From assembly GCA_003550325.1 (NCBI GenBank), contig QKWP01000032.1, positions 228,941 through 292,940 of the forward strand: DNA of 64,000 bases. The letters are read 5' to 3'. A program made the translations under genes and the position numbers. This stretch comes from Gigaspora rosea (lineage: Eukaryota; Glomeromycota; Glomeromycetes; Diversisporales; Gigasporaceae). The notes under the pieces are model-generated. The model searched no databases, was not told the DNA's origin, and worked only from the letters and a program-made list of their open reading frames with translations. Shown here one piece after another: positions 24,214 through 34,762 of this stretch (its first letter is position 1; each line of letters opens with the position of its first letter).

Positions 24214-24626
24214 TAATATTTATTATTATTATTATTATTAGTATACTTTTTAAATATACTATAAATTAAAGATATTTTGTCTTAGTAAATATTGGCCAAA
24301 ATTAAGTTTAATTTAGGCCAAGATTAAACTATTTTTTTAATGTCTAATAAAAAAATTACTATGTCCAATCAAAATTATTTGGACAATTGGACATTGTCCA
24401 AATGTCCAAATGTCCAAATTGTTCAAATATCCAATATTATAACATGCCATCCCTATAAGCAAGACCCGTATTGAACTTTTTGGGTTATAAGTAAGGTCAG
24501 TAAATTTTTATCTAATCTTGTATTAAGGTAGTACAGATAATAAAACAAAGCTACTAGTTTTTAATTATAAGGTTATTAAATACCTTTTTGTTTTTTTTGT
24601 TAGACTTTACTTTTTAAGCACGCGAC

Positions 24627-24801
24627 AGGACCCCTGAAATATACATAGATAGATCAGGTTAATTATAGGAATACTGAAAAGGAAAGATCTTTAGAAAAAC
24701 CAAAAATAAGCAAAAAATTACTATAAATAGAAAGATCTGCATAAAAACCTCAAAAATAAGCAAACTCATACCTAACCTATCTATGTATATTTCAGGGTCC
24801 T
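24627..24801. mobile_element. MITE, family 1 copy C
   Basis: A 175-bp copy with ends AGGACCCCTGAAATATACA and TATATTTCAGGGTCCT. Interior matches the other family-1 members. The flanks (CACGCGAC and TATGTAGC) do not match, so the duplication has decayed or the flanks were rearranged. Confidence 0.8.
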
Positions 24802-25310
24802 TATGTAGCATTTACTAAGTAAGTAATTGAATTAATTAGATTTATAGAATTCAAACAAGGTATTAGCATATTTCATTTTTAGTTTATTCTATAACCAAAT
24901 TTGTGATATATTTTAATTTTTAGGCCTTTGAGAGTATATAGCAACAAGTATGATATCAAAAATAGAATTCATAAGACATGACTATTAAATTGCATTTAAT
25001 AGTATTTAAGATCAGCTGAATAAAACACAAAAAAATTATTTTTTACATACAGGCAACTATACTATAACAATTTTTACTGTTTTTTTTGTTTAAGCTACTT
25101 TGTATAAACACTACACTGACTTATTTGAAACTTTATAATATAACCCTTTATAATAAAAACCTTGAAGAAAAGTATTAGTAGCTGCATTTTGCAAGACAAC
25201 ATGTAGGTCTCAAGGTAATAATAACATTGGTCAGAAATGGGATCTAGCAGATACACTTTGTAAAAATGTCATATTAACTTTTTTGATCTAAAGTCAAATG
25301 TTTTAGTACC

Positions 25311-26072
25311 ATATAGACCTGAAATAACGCCTACCTGCTTATTATTTCGAGTATGCCCATGTGCATTATTTTAAAAATAAGGGCTAATTATTGGTGCCTA
25401 AATTTCAAATTATACAGGTTTATTGTCACGCTAATTACCGTATATTCCCAAAAATAAGCTACTCCGAAAATAAGCTACCTCTCTTTTTGTCAAAAAACTC
25501 CACGATTAACAAATGTCGCTACATAGTAAAGTCTAAATTTTACTATGCTAATCGATAAAAATCGATTAAGTAAACTTATTCAGGAGACAAAAATACATAT
25601 ACTTCTAAATTTTCATGTAAATCAGAAAACTTTTTATTATTTGAGTTTTAATTATTACGTTCGGCGAAAAAATTAAAAATTTTTTAAAAAATATATACGA
25701 TGAACGTAAAAATTAAAACTCAAATAGTAAAAAGTTCTCTGATTCACATGAAATTTTAGAATATATGCATTTTAGTCTCCTGAATAAGGTTACTTAATCG
25801 ATTTTTATCGATTTGCATAGTAAAATTTAAACTTTACTATGTAGCAACTATTTACGATCGCTAAAAACTAGTTAAAAACCTCTTTCAACCGAAAATAAGC
25901 TACCCCTGTTTTTTTACTTAAAATCAGCCAAAAAAAGGTAGCTTATTTTCAGGAATATACGGTAATAGATGCGCGTTAATTCAGGAGCATTAGTCTGAGA
26001 TCACATGCTATTTTATAGAAATTCGAATTTAAAAATAATATCTGTATGTATTATTTTGGGTCAATATTGTAG
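25311..26072. mobile_element. MITE related to 2700-3076, split by a second element
   Basis: The left part (GACCTGAAATAACGCCTACC) and the right part (TGTATTATTTTGGGTCAATA) look like the diverged ends of the ACTTGAAATAACGC family. The element at 25438-25962 sits between them, flanked by TA. Boundaries are approximate. Confidence 0.45.
25438..25962. mobile_element. TA-flanked long-TIR MITE, CCGTATATTCC ends
   Basis: A 525-bp element with ends CCGTATATTCCCAAAAATAA and TTATTTTCAGGAATATACGG, flanked by TA (25436-25437 and 25963-25964). Most of its length is one inverted repeat centred near 25,690. Likely Tc1/mariner-mobilised. The interior is paralogous to 21,975-22,435. Confidence 0.85.
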
Positions 26073-26808
26073 ATAAATTTTAAGAAATACTAAGCTAACT
26101 TCTTTGAATTCGATTTAACAATCTAGCATCAAAGAAGTAAAAGTGCACTTGGTAAAAACATTACACAACTTTTTTAGATTTTCAAATTTAGATTAGAAGG
26201 GAAAAATGCATTGGCCAATGCATTTTTCGAGAACATTACACTGATTTCTAAAATCCTTGTAATAATAATCTTAAATAAAAAAGAGAAACGTATTAGCCAT
26301 TGCAAAACTGTGAATGGATGCATGCTTTTTTTATACTATTAGCAATATTTAAAACCCTTAATATGATAAGCTTACAAAATATATGCAGTTAAACAGAAAT
26401 GCAATTCTAATACCAGATAAGTTTAGTTCTAGAAAAAATGATTCAAACAGAAAATGTATATACTGTGAACATTATAACACTTCTTCCATTTAGTATCAAT
26501 CCTGTGATCCTTGGAAAGCAATTTAAAAATGGATGATAAGATTAACAATTTTATTAAAAAATTTTAATTCAAAGATACAGAATAGATTCTATTTGATAAA
26601 CTAATTAATTTACAAGAAATTAATGAAGAATCAGATTTTGTATTCCTGTATTTATAACAATTGGGTGAAAGGCATATGAATAATTAAAGATAATTATAGA
26701 AAATATATACAGTCATGTACTTATTATATTATCTATTGACCTTATGAAGTTGAATTGTGCACTTTGAAACTTTCAGAAATGTGAGTTGAATTATTTATAT
26801 ATTACTAG

Positions 26809-27509
26809 TGTTATAGAACGATAGTTCATTATATTATCTTATTATTTTATTATTTCATTTTTATTATTATATTTTATTATTATATTGTATTATATTATTA
26901 TCTTGAGAAGTTAGAATAGTTAATAACGATTATAACGCTTATAACGATTATCACGCTTATAACGCTTATAGCGCTTATACTGCTTATAACGCTTATGACG
27001 CTTATAGTGCTTATACCGCTTATAACGCTTATGACGCTTATAGCGCTTATACCGCTTATAATGCTTATACTGTTTATAACGCTTATGTTGCTCTTGTAGA
27101 TTATAGTGTTTATCATTGTAAATCAACGCTTATAACGCTTATTCTAAAATGTATTTAAAGACACAGAATTTCCCTTAGTCAAACTAGACCAAGACACCCC
27201 ACTTCTCTTCTATTTATTATACATCTTGTACTGGGATTTCTTAGGAACAGAAACCTAAGGATAGCCCTATCTTAGATTATTAATAAAGAAACTATTTATC
27301 TGAATAACACCAAGTTTATTATCAAATAATAGTAAAATTGATAATTCCTCATTGAATACTCTACTGAACTGCCCTTAGAGAAGAGTATAATTTCTTACAG
27401 ACCAAGGAATTATACCTACCTCTTGGACACCGCTATAAACTGATAAAGGATCCCTGTAGCCATGTCGTTGTTATAGTAAGGAGTAAAAGAAGGCCTCCCT
27501 ACTGTAACA
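26809..27509 (+). repeat. 5' LTR (701 bp)
   Basis: Starts TGTTATAGAACGATAG and ends CCTACTGTAACA. Contains an AT-rich block, then 18 nine-base units (consensus AACGCTTAT, 26,929-27,090), then a TATTTAAAG motif and AATAAAG (27,281-27,287). The reverse-strand Lys-Arg-Tyr repeat ORFs here are artefacts of the 9-bp unit. Confidence 0.97.
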
Positions 27510-27840
27510 TTTAGTGCCTTCTGGCGGAATTACATTTAAAACATTTGGATATTATTAAAGATATTTGAAAACCTCTACTACTCTAGCTGCTGCTGTTCGT
27601 CCTGGAAGTCACTTTGCCCAGAGACTCTATAAAAACTATTGCTACTGCTATTCGTCCTGGAAGACTCTTTGCCCAAGGACTCTATTTACTTTAATTGCTG
27701 TTTATTTCTCATAACATTTGTTGCTGCTGTTCATACTGGAAGACTCTTTGCCCAAGGATTCTATCTATTTAACTAAACTTACTAACAAGATATTACTAAC
27801 AATTAATTATTTTGAGATTTAGTCAGAAGTCATAAGGCAT
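27510..27840 (+). repeat. Retrotransposon leader with three 45-bp direct repeats
   Basis: The untranslated leader between LTR and Gag contains GCTGTTCGTCCTGGAAG with CTTTGCCCAAGGACTCTAT three times (about 27,586-27,630, 27,639-27,685 and 27,719-27,764). No primer-binding site starting TGG lies right against the LTR; the nearest TGG is at 27522. So the primer tRNA cannot be named and self-priming is not excluded. The repeats could be packaging or structural elements (inference). Confidence 0.7.
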
Positions 27841-30402
27841 ATGACTACTGATATTAACGAATTATATAATCGATATATTAGAAACCACCTAGTAGAACAT
27901 CATCAAAACTCTGCTCTTCCATTTCACTCTCTCTAACAACGTGCTCCTGATCTTTCTTGTCAAGAGTGTTATCCTCCCCCTCACACTAGTGGTCGTGTTT
28001 TTGCTCGAACACCTTTTGGAAGATTTTGGAATTGGTATTCTGGTACCTACTCTGCTAATTTCTATACCTCTCAAACTACTGGAAACTTTATTCGCCTGAC
28101 TGCTACTAGAGACTCTGCTACTATCCGTGCTTGTATTCGAGATATTATTTTTAGCTGCCGATATCAAATAGAACTTGACAACCCAAGAGAAATTGCTCTT
28201 ACTATTCTTCAACGCTTTACCCATCGAACAACTTTACCTCCTCTTGATTTTGCAGACTATACTACTTTTGACCCATACTTAGACACCGATACTGAAAACT
28301 ATAACCCTCGATATCAGGACTTAGGATATTCTATTATCAAAGAATCTAGCCCTACTTTTAACACTGTACCTCTTCTTACTATTCCTGAAGATCGCTCCTC
28401 TACTCCTCTTGGTTTTAACCTACTCCCTTATAGTGAACATAATAGTGATATTAGCTCTCACACCCCTTCGTTCCAACATACTAGCCTACCTGCAAGTCCT
28501 ACAGTTTTAGCACCTAATCAACAAGATATAGACCTTGAAAATTTCTTTGAAACTACCTCTACTTTTAATTTAGATAGACTTTTACCAGATACTACTGAAG
28601 AAACTAGTGAAGAAGACCAAGAACCTTCCCTAACCTCACCTGTAGACAACTCACCTCCCATTATGGCTGAACGAGCGATCGCTGATGCTGCTACTGCTAT
28701 TAATACCTTAGCTGCTGCGTTTGTCCATGGAGGAGTTGAAAGGAATCTTCTTCCTGTTAATTTCTTTAATGGAGATGGAACCCAAGACCCACTCGAATGG
28801 TATTCAGAATTCAAGCGTGCTGCCGTTGCTAACCGATGGAATGCTGCCCGGAAATTAGAACTTGTCCCTGTCTACTTGAAAGGAATTGCCTTAGACTGGT
28901 TTTCCTCCCTTACCACTAAGCCCACTGTTTTTAGTGATAAGGATAACCAAGATACTAGTTTTAAACACCTGTTTCTAGACCGATTTGTTACCCCAAAACA
29001 AAAAGTTATGTGGCAAAAGCAACTTTTTGATGTCAAACAAGGTGCCAACTCAGTTGATGACTATATTAACCGGTTCAGAAAACTGAAGCGACGTGTTGAC
29101 CCTGACGATGACTTCCCTGATGACTTTGTAATCCAACTCTTTATCCAAGGCCTTCGTCCTGAGTTTGCTATAAATGTACAAGCCTCTGAACCTGCTGATC
29201 TTGATGCTGCTATGAAAACTGCTCGTAAATGGGAAACTGGAAAACTTATGGCTTCTCCTAATACAGATACAGACCAAGCCATTAAACAACTAACTGAACA
29301 AATCGCTCAACTTAGTATTAACCTTGCCCAGAAGCAACCACCTGCTAACCTCTCTGTAAACTATGCTGATTCTCCTAAACAAGCCAATTCAATTAAACAA
29401 CATCCTACCTGCCATTATTGTGGTCGAACCGGACACTTTATTGTACATTGTCGTTTTAAAAAGAAGAATCAAAGTAATGAACGAGAAAGAAACAGACAGT
29501 CCAATAATAACAACTATCGACGTGACTCTTATAGAAACAGATCTAGAAGTCGAGATAATAGAGACTGAGATTATTATAATAGAGACCGAAGCCGCTCTAG
29601 AAATAGAGATAATCATAATGATCGAGATGACTACCGTTCTAGAAGTCGAGACCGATCTTCTTCTTGGAGACCTAGCAACCGAACCCCCTCACCCTACTAC
29701 AGAAATGTTAACTATCTTGATGGAACTTCTTCTACTACTACCACTACCAACCAACCTCTTAGTCCACAAAAATGAGAAACATTCCTAGACAACCCTTCTG
29801 TTCGTACTGCACTATCTTCTTACTTGTACGAAGAAGCTAAAACTGCTAACTTGATCCAGACATCTGCTTATACTACACCTGTCAAATGTAATGTTAAAAT
29901 CAATCAAAAACCACAAGAAGCTATTATTGACAGTAGAGCCTCTATCAGAATGATCGCACACCAATTAGTCCAAGATCTAGGATTAAAAATAGAACAAGCC
30001 TCTCTTAGCCTTATTATACCTGCTACTTGAACCCCTTCTTGTCCTTTGGGAATTGTTTAAGACTTACCTATAGAAATAGTTGGTGCTATTATTCCTATTA
30101 CCGTTGAAGTAGTCCCTGCCACCTCTTACTCATTATTGCTTGGAAATGACTGGTCAAAGAAAGTTGAAGCCAGTTACAATTGGAAAAATGGATGCTACTC
30201 TTTTAAGTGGAAAAACAAGAAACATACCGTTCCTACTTCCTATGAAAGCAACCAACCATTACTCTCACAACCTACTGTTACCGACCCTGCTGAATTAGAC
30301 ACTTATGAACAGGAATACTTAGTCCTTCAAGAATCTTATGCTTTTATCACCACCCATGAACCAGACATTACCTCTACCTCTGATGATGATACCAACCCAT
30401 AG

Positions 30403-31776
30403 ATTATCCACCAGCCTAGATATAGAAAGCGTGCCCCTCCTAACTCTCGTGTATGTGGCAATTGTGGCTCACCTGAACATCTCTTTGCCAACTGCCCTAC
30501 CAACCGTTGTAATCGCAGTCGACAGGATGGACATATTGCTGTCCACTGCTCACAACAAGTACCAAAGCGAACCTCTTGCCGTACCTGCAATGGTAATGAC
30601 CATTTGTACCGAAACTACCCTGAAAATATTTGTCATACCTGTAGAGCAACTGAACATATTGCCGTTGACTGTTCTTTTGGAGCCCTTAAAGAACAGAACC
30701 GAATTTGCCAATGTGGATGTAATCCAGATGATATTGAAGCCCGTTGAATGTATAACTTTAGTACAAGGCGTACTCACCACTGCTGTCACTGCAAGAAACC
30801 AAATAGACCAGAAGACCTACAAGTTCTTAACAATCAGTTTGTTTGCCGAGGATGTGTCTCTGACTATTATTATGAACTCCCTCTTGATGACCCTCAACGT
30901 ATATATTATTATAGTCACGGAGAAGGACGTGGAACCCTTGTCCAATGTAAAATCTGTGGAGAAACTAGACCTACCTCTAAGATGAATAATCTAGAAAGCC
31001 TAGAACAAGCCCTTTGGTTTTGTGACCTTGAACACCTCTATGCTTATAAAGCAGGACAGGATGTTCTCTACAATGCAAATTATAATTTGTGGACCAGAAT
31101 CAGACATTATACCGAGTCCAACAGGAGTGCTGGATCTCAGTATGAAATGAACCAGACCCGTATCTTCCGACTTGCAAAGATTTTCTTACAAGAATTGGAC
31201 CAAAGCCTGACTGAAGCCTTAGAACCTTTAATGACTGATCGTATTAACCAACCTTGGAGTCAGGAAGAAATGCAATTAGTACTTCGTGCTGAACATGGTA
31301 TATTAGAAGGGAATGAAGAATTTCAATTACAACAGACCCTTGAAATTTCCTTCGACACTAGCCATCCTGAATTCTGTAAAGAAACTGCTCTCGCTAATCT
31401 TAGAAGAAACTTCTCAGACACCCCTATTGACCTCTGCAAGGAATGTCTTCATGTTAAGCACCAGGAAGAACTTGATGAACATGATGGATACTGTACAGAA
31501 TGTGTACCTCCACCACCACCAATATTCGAACCAGAACCAGAAGTTATATATATAGAACCTATTCAAAGTGATCAAAATACTGTCACTATCGAAGTTTTTG
31601 AAACATTACAACAACAAGTTGTCCAACAGAACCAGACCATTGAACAACTTCAACAACAAGTCCAAAAACTTGAAAACTTTAATCAACAATTACTTCGCCT
31701 TATTCACCAAGACACCCAGTACCTACAACAAAGAACTGAAACCCTTGCTACCCTGTTCGCAAATACAAATTTTTAG
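30403..31776 (+). other. Cysteine-rich zinc-finger module between protease and RT
   Basis: A domain block inside ORF1. Knuckle 1 (CGNCGSPEHLFANC) and knuckle 4 (CHTCRATEHIAVDC) are intact C-x2-C-x4-H-x4-C. Knuckle 2 has Ser for its second Cys and knuckle 3 has Tyr for its last Cys. After a stop at 30745 the frame continues open for 342 codons (30748-31776), with HCCHC...CRGC, CKICGE...FCDLEH, and CKEC...YCTEC. A proline stretch and a coiled coil rich in Gln follow. Ty3/gypsy elements normally have only one or two knuckles, before the protease, so this second set is unusual. Likely nucleic-acid binding; the role is inference. Confidence 0.75.
31767..31776 (+). promoter_or_regulatory. Putative -1 ribosomal frameshift site, AAATTTT then TAG
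   Basis: The ORF1 codons read ACA AAT TTT TAG, so A-AAT-TTT is a canonical X-XXY-YYZ heptamer in the zero frame, directly before the stop. After a -1 slip the frame reads AAA TTT TTA GAT and stays open into pol for about 90 codons (to ~32,045). This would set the Gag-Pro to Pol ratio. No downstream pseudoknot was worked out. Confidence 0.6.
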
Positions 31777-34613
31777 ATAATCCTAGGCATGATGGCAAAC
31801 TACCTGTTGACTCAGACAACTGTATTAACAGACCCCTTAAACTCCCTGAACACCCTATAAATTTAGTACCTACCCCTGTATATAGTATAGACACCCTTAT
31901 CCCCTATGAGGAATATACGTTGACCCCAACTACTTCATTAAACACAGGTCCTCTTGCTGCAGATCAAGGACTTAAATTTAGACACTTACTTGAGAAATTT
32001 GCAGACATTTTCGCAACAGACATTAATGAATTAGGAAGGACTGACTAGTTTCTCATCGTATTTTTACAGAAGATGTACCACCCATTCGCTCTAGACCTTA
32101 TTCAATACCCCCAAGTGAACAGACATTTATTAAAGAAGAAATCCAACGAATGATGAAACATAAACTTATCCGACCTTTGAATAGTCCCTGGACTTCACCT
32201 GTTGTTCTAGTCAAGAAGAAAAATGGCAAATTACGCTTCTGTGTAGACTACCGAAAACTTAACAATATTACTAAAAAGGATACATACCCTCTACCTCGTA
32301 TTGATGAAATGTTAAATACTCTTGCTGGATCGCATTGGTTTTCCACTTTGGACCTTGCAAGTGGATATTGGCAAGTAGCTATGCACCCTCGTGATAAAGA
32401 AAAACTGCTTTTGTAACTCGCTATGGAACTTACGAGTTCAATGTGATGCCTAAAACCTAATGGACCGAGTTTATGAAGGGATTGCTTGGAAAATTGTAGT
32501 AGTATACCTGGATGATACTATAGTATACTCTCGAACATTAAATGACCACCTGAAGCACTTGAATTAAGTGTTTCGCAAAATCAAACAAGCTAGTTTGCGA
32601 CTTAATATCGAGAAATGTAACTTTTGGATGCAAAGATTACCCTTCTTAGGCCATATAATTGCTCCTAGTGGAATAGCCCCTGATCCTACCAAGATTGAAG
32701 CCGTACAAAAGATCCAACCACTACAGAATATAACCCAACTTCACTCATTCTTGGGATTAGCTGGATATCATAGACAATTTATCCAAAACTTCTCTGCTAT
32801 TGCTAAACCCTTAAATCGATTGTTACAAAAAAACGAACCATATCGATGGACCCATATTCAACAGGAAGCTTTTAATGAACTAAAAGACCGACTTACTGCT
32901 GCCCCTATATTAGCCTACCCTGATTTCAGAAAGACCTTTATTTTGGCCACCGATGCTTCTTACTATGGATTTGGTGCTACTCTTAGTCAATTGGACCAAA
33001 ACCATAAGGAACACCCCATTGCCTATGCAAGAAAAAGTCTACGAAAAGAAGAAGTAAACTATGGCGCAACTGAACTAGAATGTGCTGCTGTAGTATGGGC
33101 AATTGAACATTTTCATAAATATTTAGGCGCTACCAAGTTCATCTTAGTTACAGACCATTCAGCATTGAAATGGCTACGTACTGCTGAACCTAAAGGAAGA
33201 ATTGAAAGATGGATTCTTAAACTACAACCTTATAACTTTGAAATCTTTCACAAACCTGGAAGAATCCACTCTAATGTTGATGCTCTATCACGCCTACTGA
33301 CCCAGACAATTAAATTATCTAAATCATGAATTTAAACCAATATAACCAACTTTATGATTACCTAGAATCAGACAAGTTACCAGACGAATTTACAGACTAT
33401 GAAAAGAAACAACTAATTAACCAGGCTAAATATTTTGAAATTAGACATAACCTCCTATACAAAAAGAACCGAAAAGATTCAGAACACCCTTTTCGAGTTA
33501 TTAAATGGACAAAAGTAGAACCAATCCTATACATGATGCATAAACACCCTACTGCTGGACATTTGGAAACTGATGCTATGTACTATAAGATAGCTAAACG
33601 ATATTATTGGTCCAAATGTATCGAGACGTTCAAGAATATATAAAGACTTGTGAGACATGCCAAAAGAGACTTAAAGGATGCAGAAAAGAACCTCTCCATT
33701 CTATCCAAATAGACGTGCTTTTGAAAGGATTGGAATTGACTTGTCGGACCCTTACCAATAACTGTTCAAACCAATCGTTACATCATTGTTGCTACCGACT
33801 ATCTAACAAGATGGCCAGAAGCCAAAGCTGTCCTCGATGCTGGAGCCAATACTCTCGCACAATTTATTTTTGAAGAAATTATCTGTAGACACAAAACCCC
33901 AAAGATTATACTCTCTGACCAAGGAAGAAACTTTATTAGCGAAACTATACAGATTCTATGTGAAAAGTTTCTCATCAAACATAAATTCTCTTCACCATAC
34001 CACCCACAGACAAATGGAATGGTTGAAAGACTTAATCGAACATTATGTGAATCTCTCGCAAAAGTAAAAGAAACAGATGATTGGATTTATACATACTTGC
34101 TATTCTCTTAGCTTATCAAACAAAGAGACATGCTACTACTGGATACACTCCATTCCAGTTAGTTTATGGTAGACAAGCCACGCTACCCATAGAAGCACTT
34201 ATTTCTGTATATCCTAAAGAAAATGAAGATACAGAAATTAATATACAAGACAGTATATTACAACGAGCTTACGAATTAATAGACAAATTACTAACCATAC
34301 AAGAAGAAGCCCGAGAAAATACTAGAAAATCACAAGAAAAACAGAAAAAGTACTTCGATAAAAAGGTGAAAGAAGAAACCTTTGAAATTGGAAAAAAAGT
34401 ATGGATACAACAAAAAGAAATAGAAATGTCTCGCTCTGCAAATTTGAGGATAAAAGAATTGGACCCTTTATAATTCAAGCGAAATTAAACAATGGTGCTT
34501 ATAAACTTCGAGATATGAAAGGAAAAACCTTACAGAAATATTATAATAGTAATAGACTTGCTAAATATTGCGAGAAACAGACATGGGAACATATAATTGT
34601 AATTGAAAATTAG
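31767..34613 (+). pseudogene. pol: Pol: reverse transcriptase, RNase H, integrase; frameshifted
   Basis: Enzymes that copy the element RNA to DNA and insert it. RT: 32051-32416 (SPWTSPVVLVKKKNGKLRF, WFSTLDLASGYWQV), then YLDD at 32505-32516 and the palm/thumb in 32568-32900. RNase H: LATDAS, TELE and VTDHSAL in 32,940-33,300. Integrase: HxxxxH near 33,541-33,560 and CETC near 33,650. The catalytic core has D (33738-33740), D (33917-33919) and E (34025-34027), with exactly 35 residues between the last two. A C-terminal GPF module starts at 34461. Lesions: frame changes near 32,046, 32,400, 33,326, 33,605, 33,700, 34,100 and 34,400; a deletion at 32,451-32,459 that removes about a dozen residues before YLDD; and TAA at 32565. 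All but one frame change are net -1. Catalytic residues are otherwise preserved, so inactivation is recent. Confidence 0.93.
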
Positions 34614-34762
34614 AAATTTTTGGAAGAAATTTATTGTAAAAGGGAGTGACATTTGTGTAAAACTTTGTACACAGCCCCATGAAAATCTTCGTATTACACT
34701 AACATTTATATAATCCTACACTCCGATTGAAATTTTCCTAAAATATTATCAAAACCCCTAAA

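Larger units (their letters stand above)
21832..24455. mobile_element. Composite hAT-type element with three nested elements
   Basis: The left end CAGGGCAGGTTGGCATTGGA pairs loosely with the right end ATGCCATCCCTA, and the GTCCAATTGTCCAA words near both ends are inverted copies. Flanks AAAGCAAG (21824-21831) and TAAGCAAG (24456-24463) match at 7 of 8 positions. Inside are three later insertions (about 21,975-22,435, 22623-23269 and 23292-24213), which make up most of its length. No transposase remains. Confidence 0.65.
27841..31776 (+). pseudogene. gag-pro: ORF1: Gag, protease and cysteine-rich module, seven in-frame stops
   Basis: One reading frame runs from ATG 27841 to TAG 31774-31776 (1,312 codons) without any frameshift, but with stops at 27934 (TAA), 29566 (TGA), 29773 (TGA), 30028 (TGA), 30058 (TAA), 30400 (TAG) and 30745 (TGA). 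Order: a ~275-codon N-terminal region of unknown type; a Retrotrans_gag region (28,660-29,280, with FFNGDGTQDPLEWYSEF and VDDYINRFRKL); one CCHC knuckle (29410-29451); an Arg/Ser/Asp-rich linker; an aspartic protease (29,880-30,190) whose catalytic D-S-G-A-S reads D-S-R-A-S at 29929; then four CCHC-type knuckles (30454-30672), three CxxC zinc-ribbon-like pairs (30,775-31,503) and a Gln-rich coiled coil (31,590-31,740). Longest open part is 28663-29568 (301 codons). Each stop is one transition from a sense codon. The protease Gly-to-Arg change would inactivate it. Confidence 0.9.

Noticed and set aside
26898..27126. Reverse-strand ORFs encoding Lys-Arg-Tyr and Ile-Ser-Val repeats in the 5' LTR (and 35563-35899 in the 3' LTR)
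   Set aside because: The unit is 9 bp, a multiple of three, so any frame without a stop stays open. They are shadows of the LTR minisatellite, not proteins.
28518..28814. Minus-strand ORFs opposite Gag (27889-28224, 28518-28814, 29050-29289)
   Set aside because: They lie antisense to the conserved Gag frame, with no own motifs or promoter.
29363..29788. 141-codon ORF overlapping the end of Gag
   Set aside because: An Ile/Glu/Thr-rich shadow of the Arg/Ser/Asp-rich Gag tail, in another frame with no motif.
30338..30985. 215-codon ORF in frame 2 over the zinc-finger block
   Set aside because: It overlaps the frame that carries the CCHC and CxxC motifs. It is composed of Leu, Thr and Val arising from shifted reading of the Cys-rich codons.
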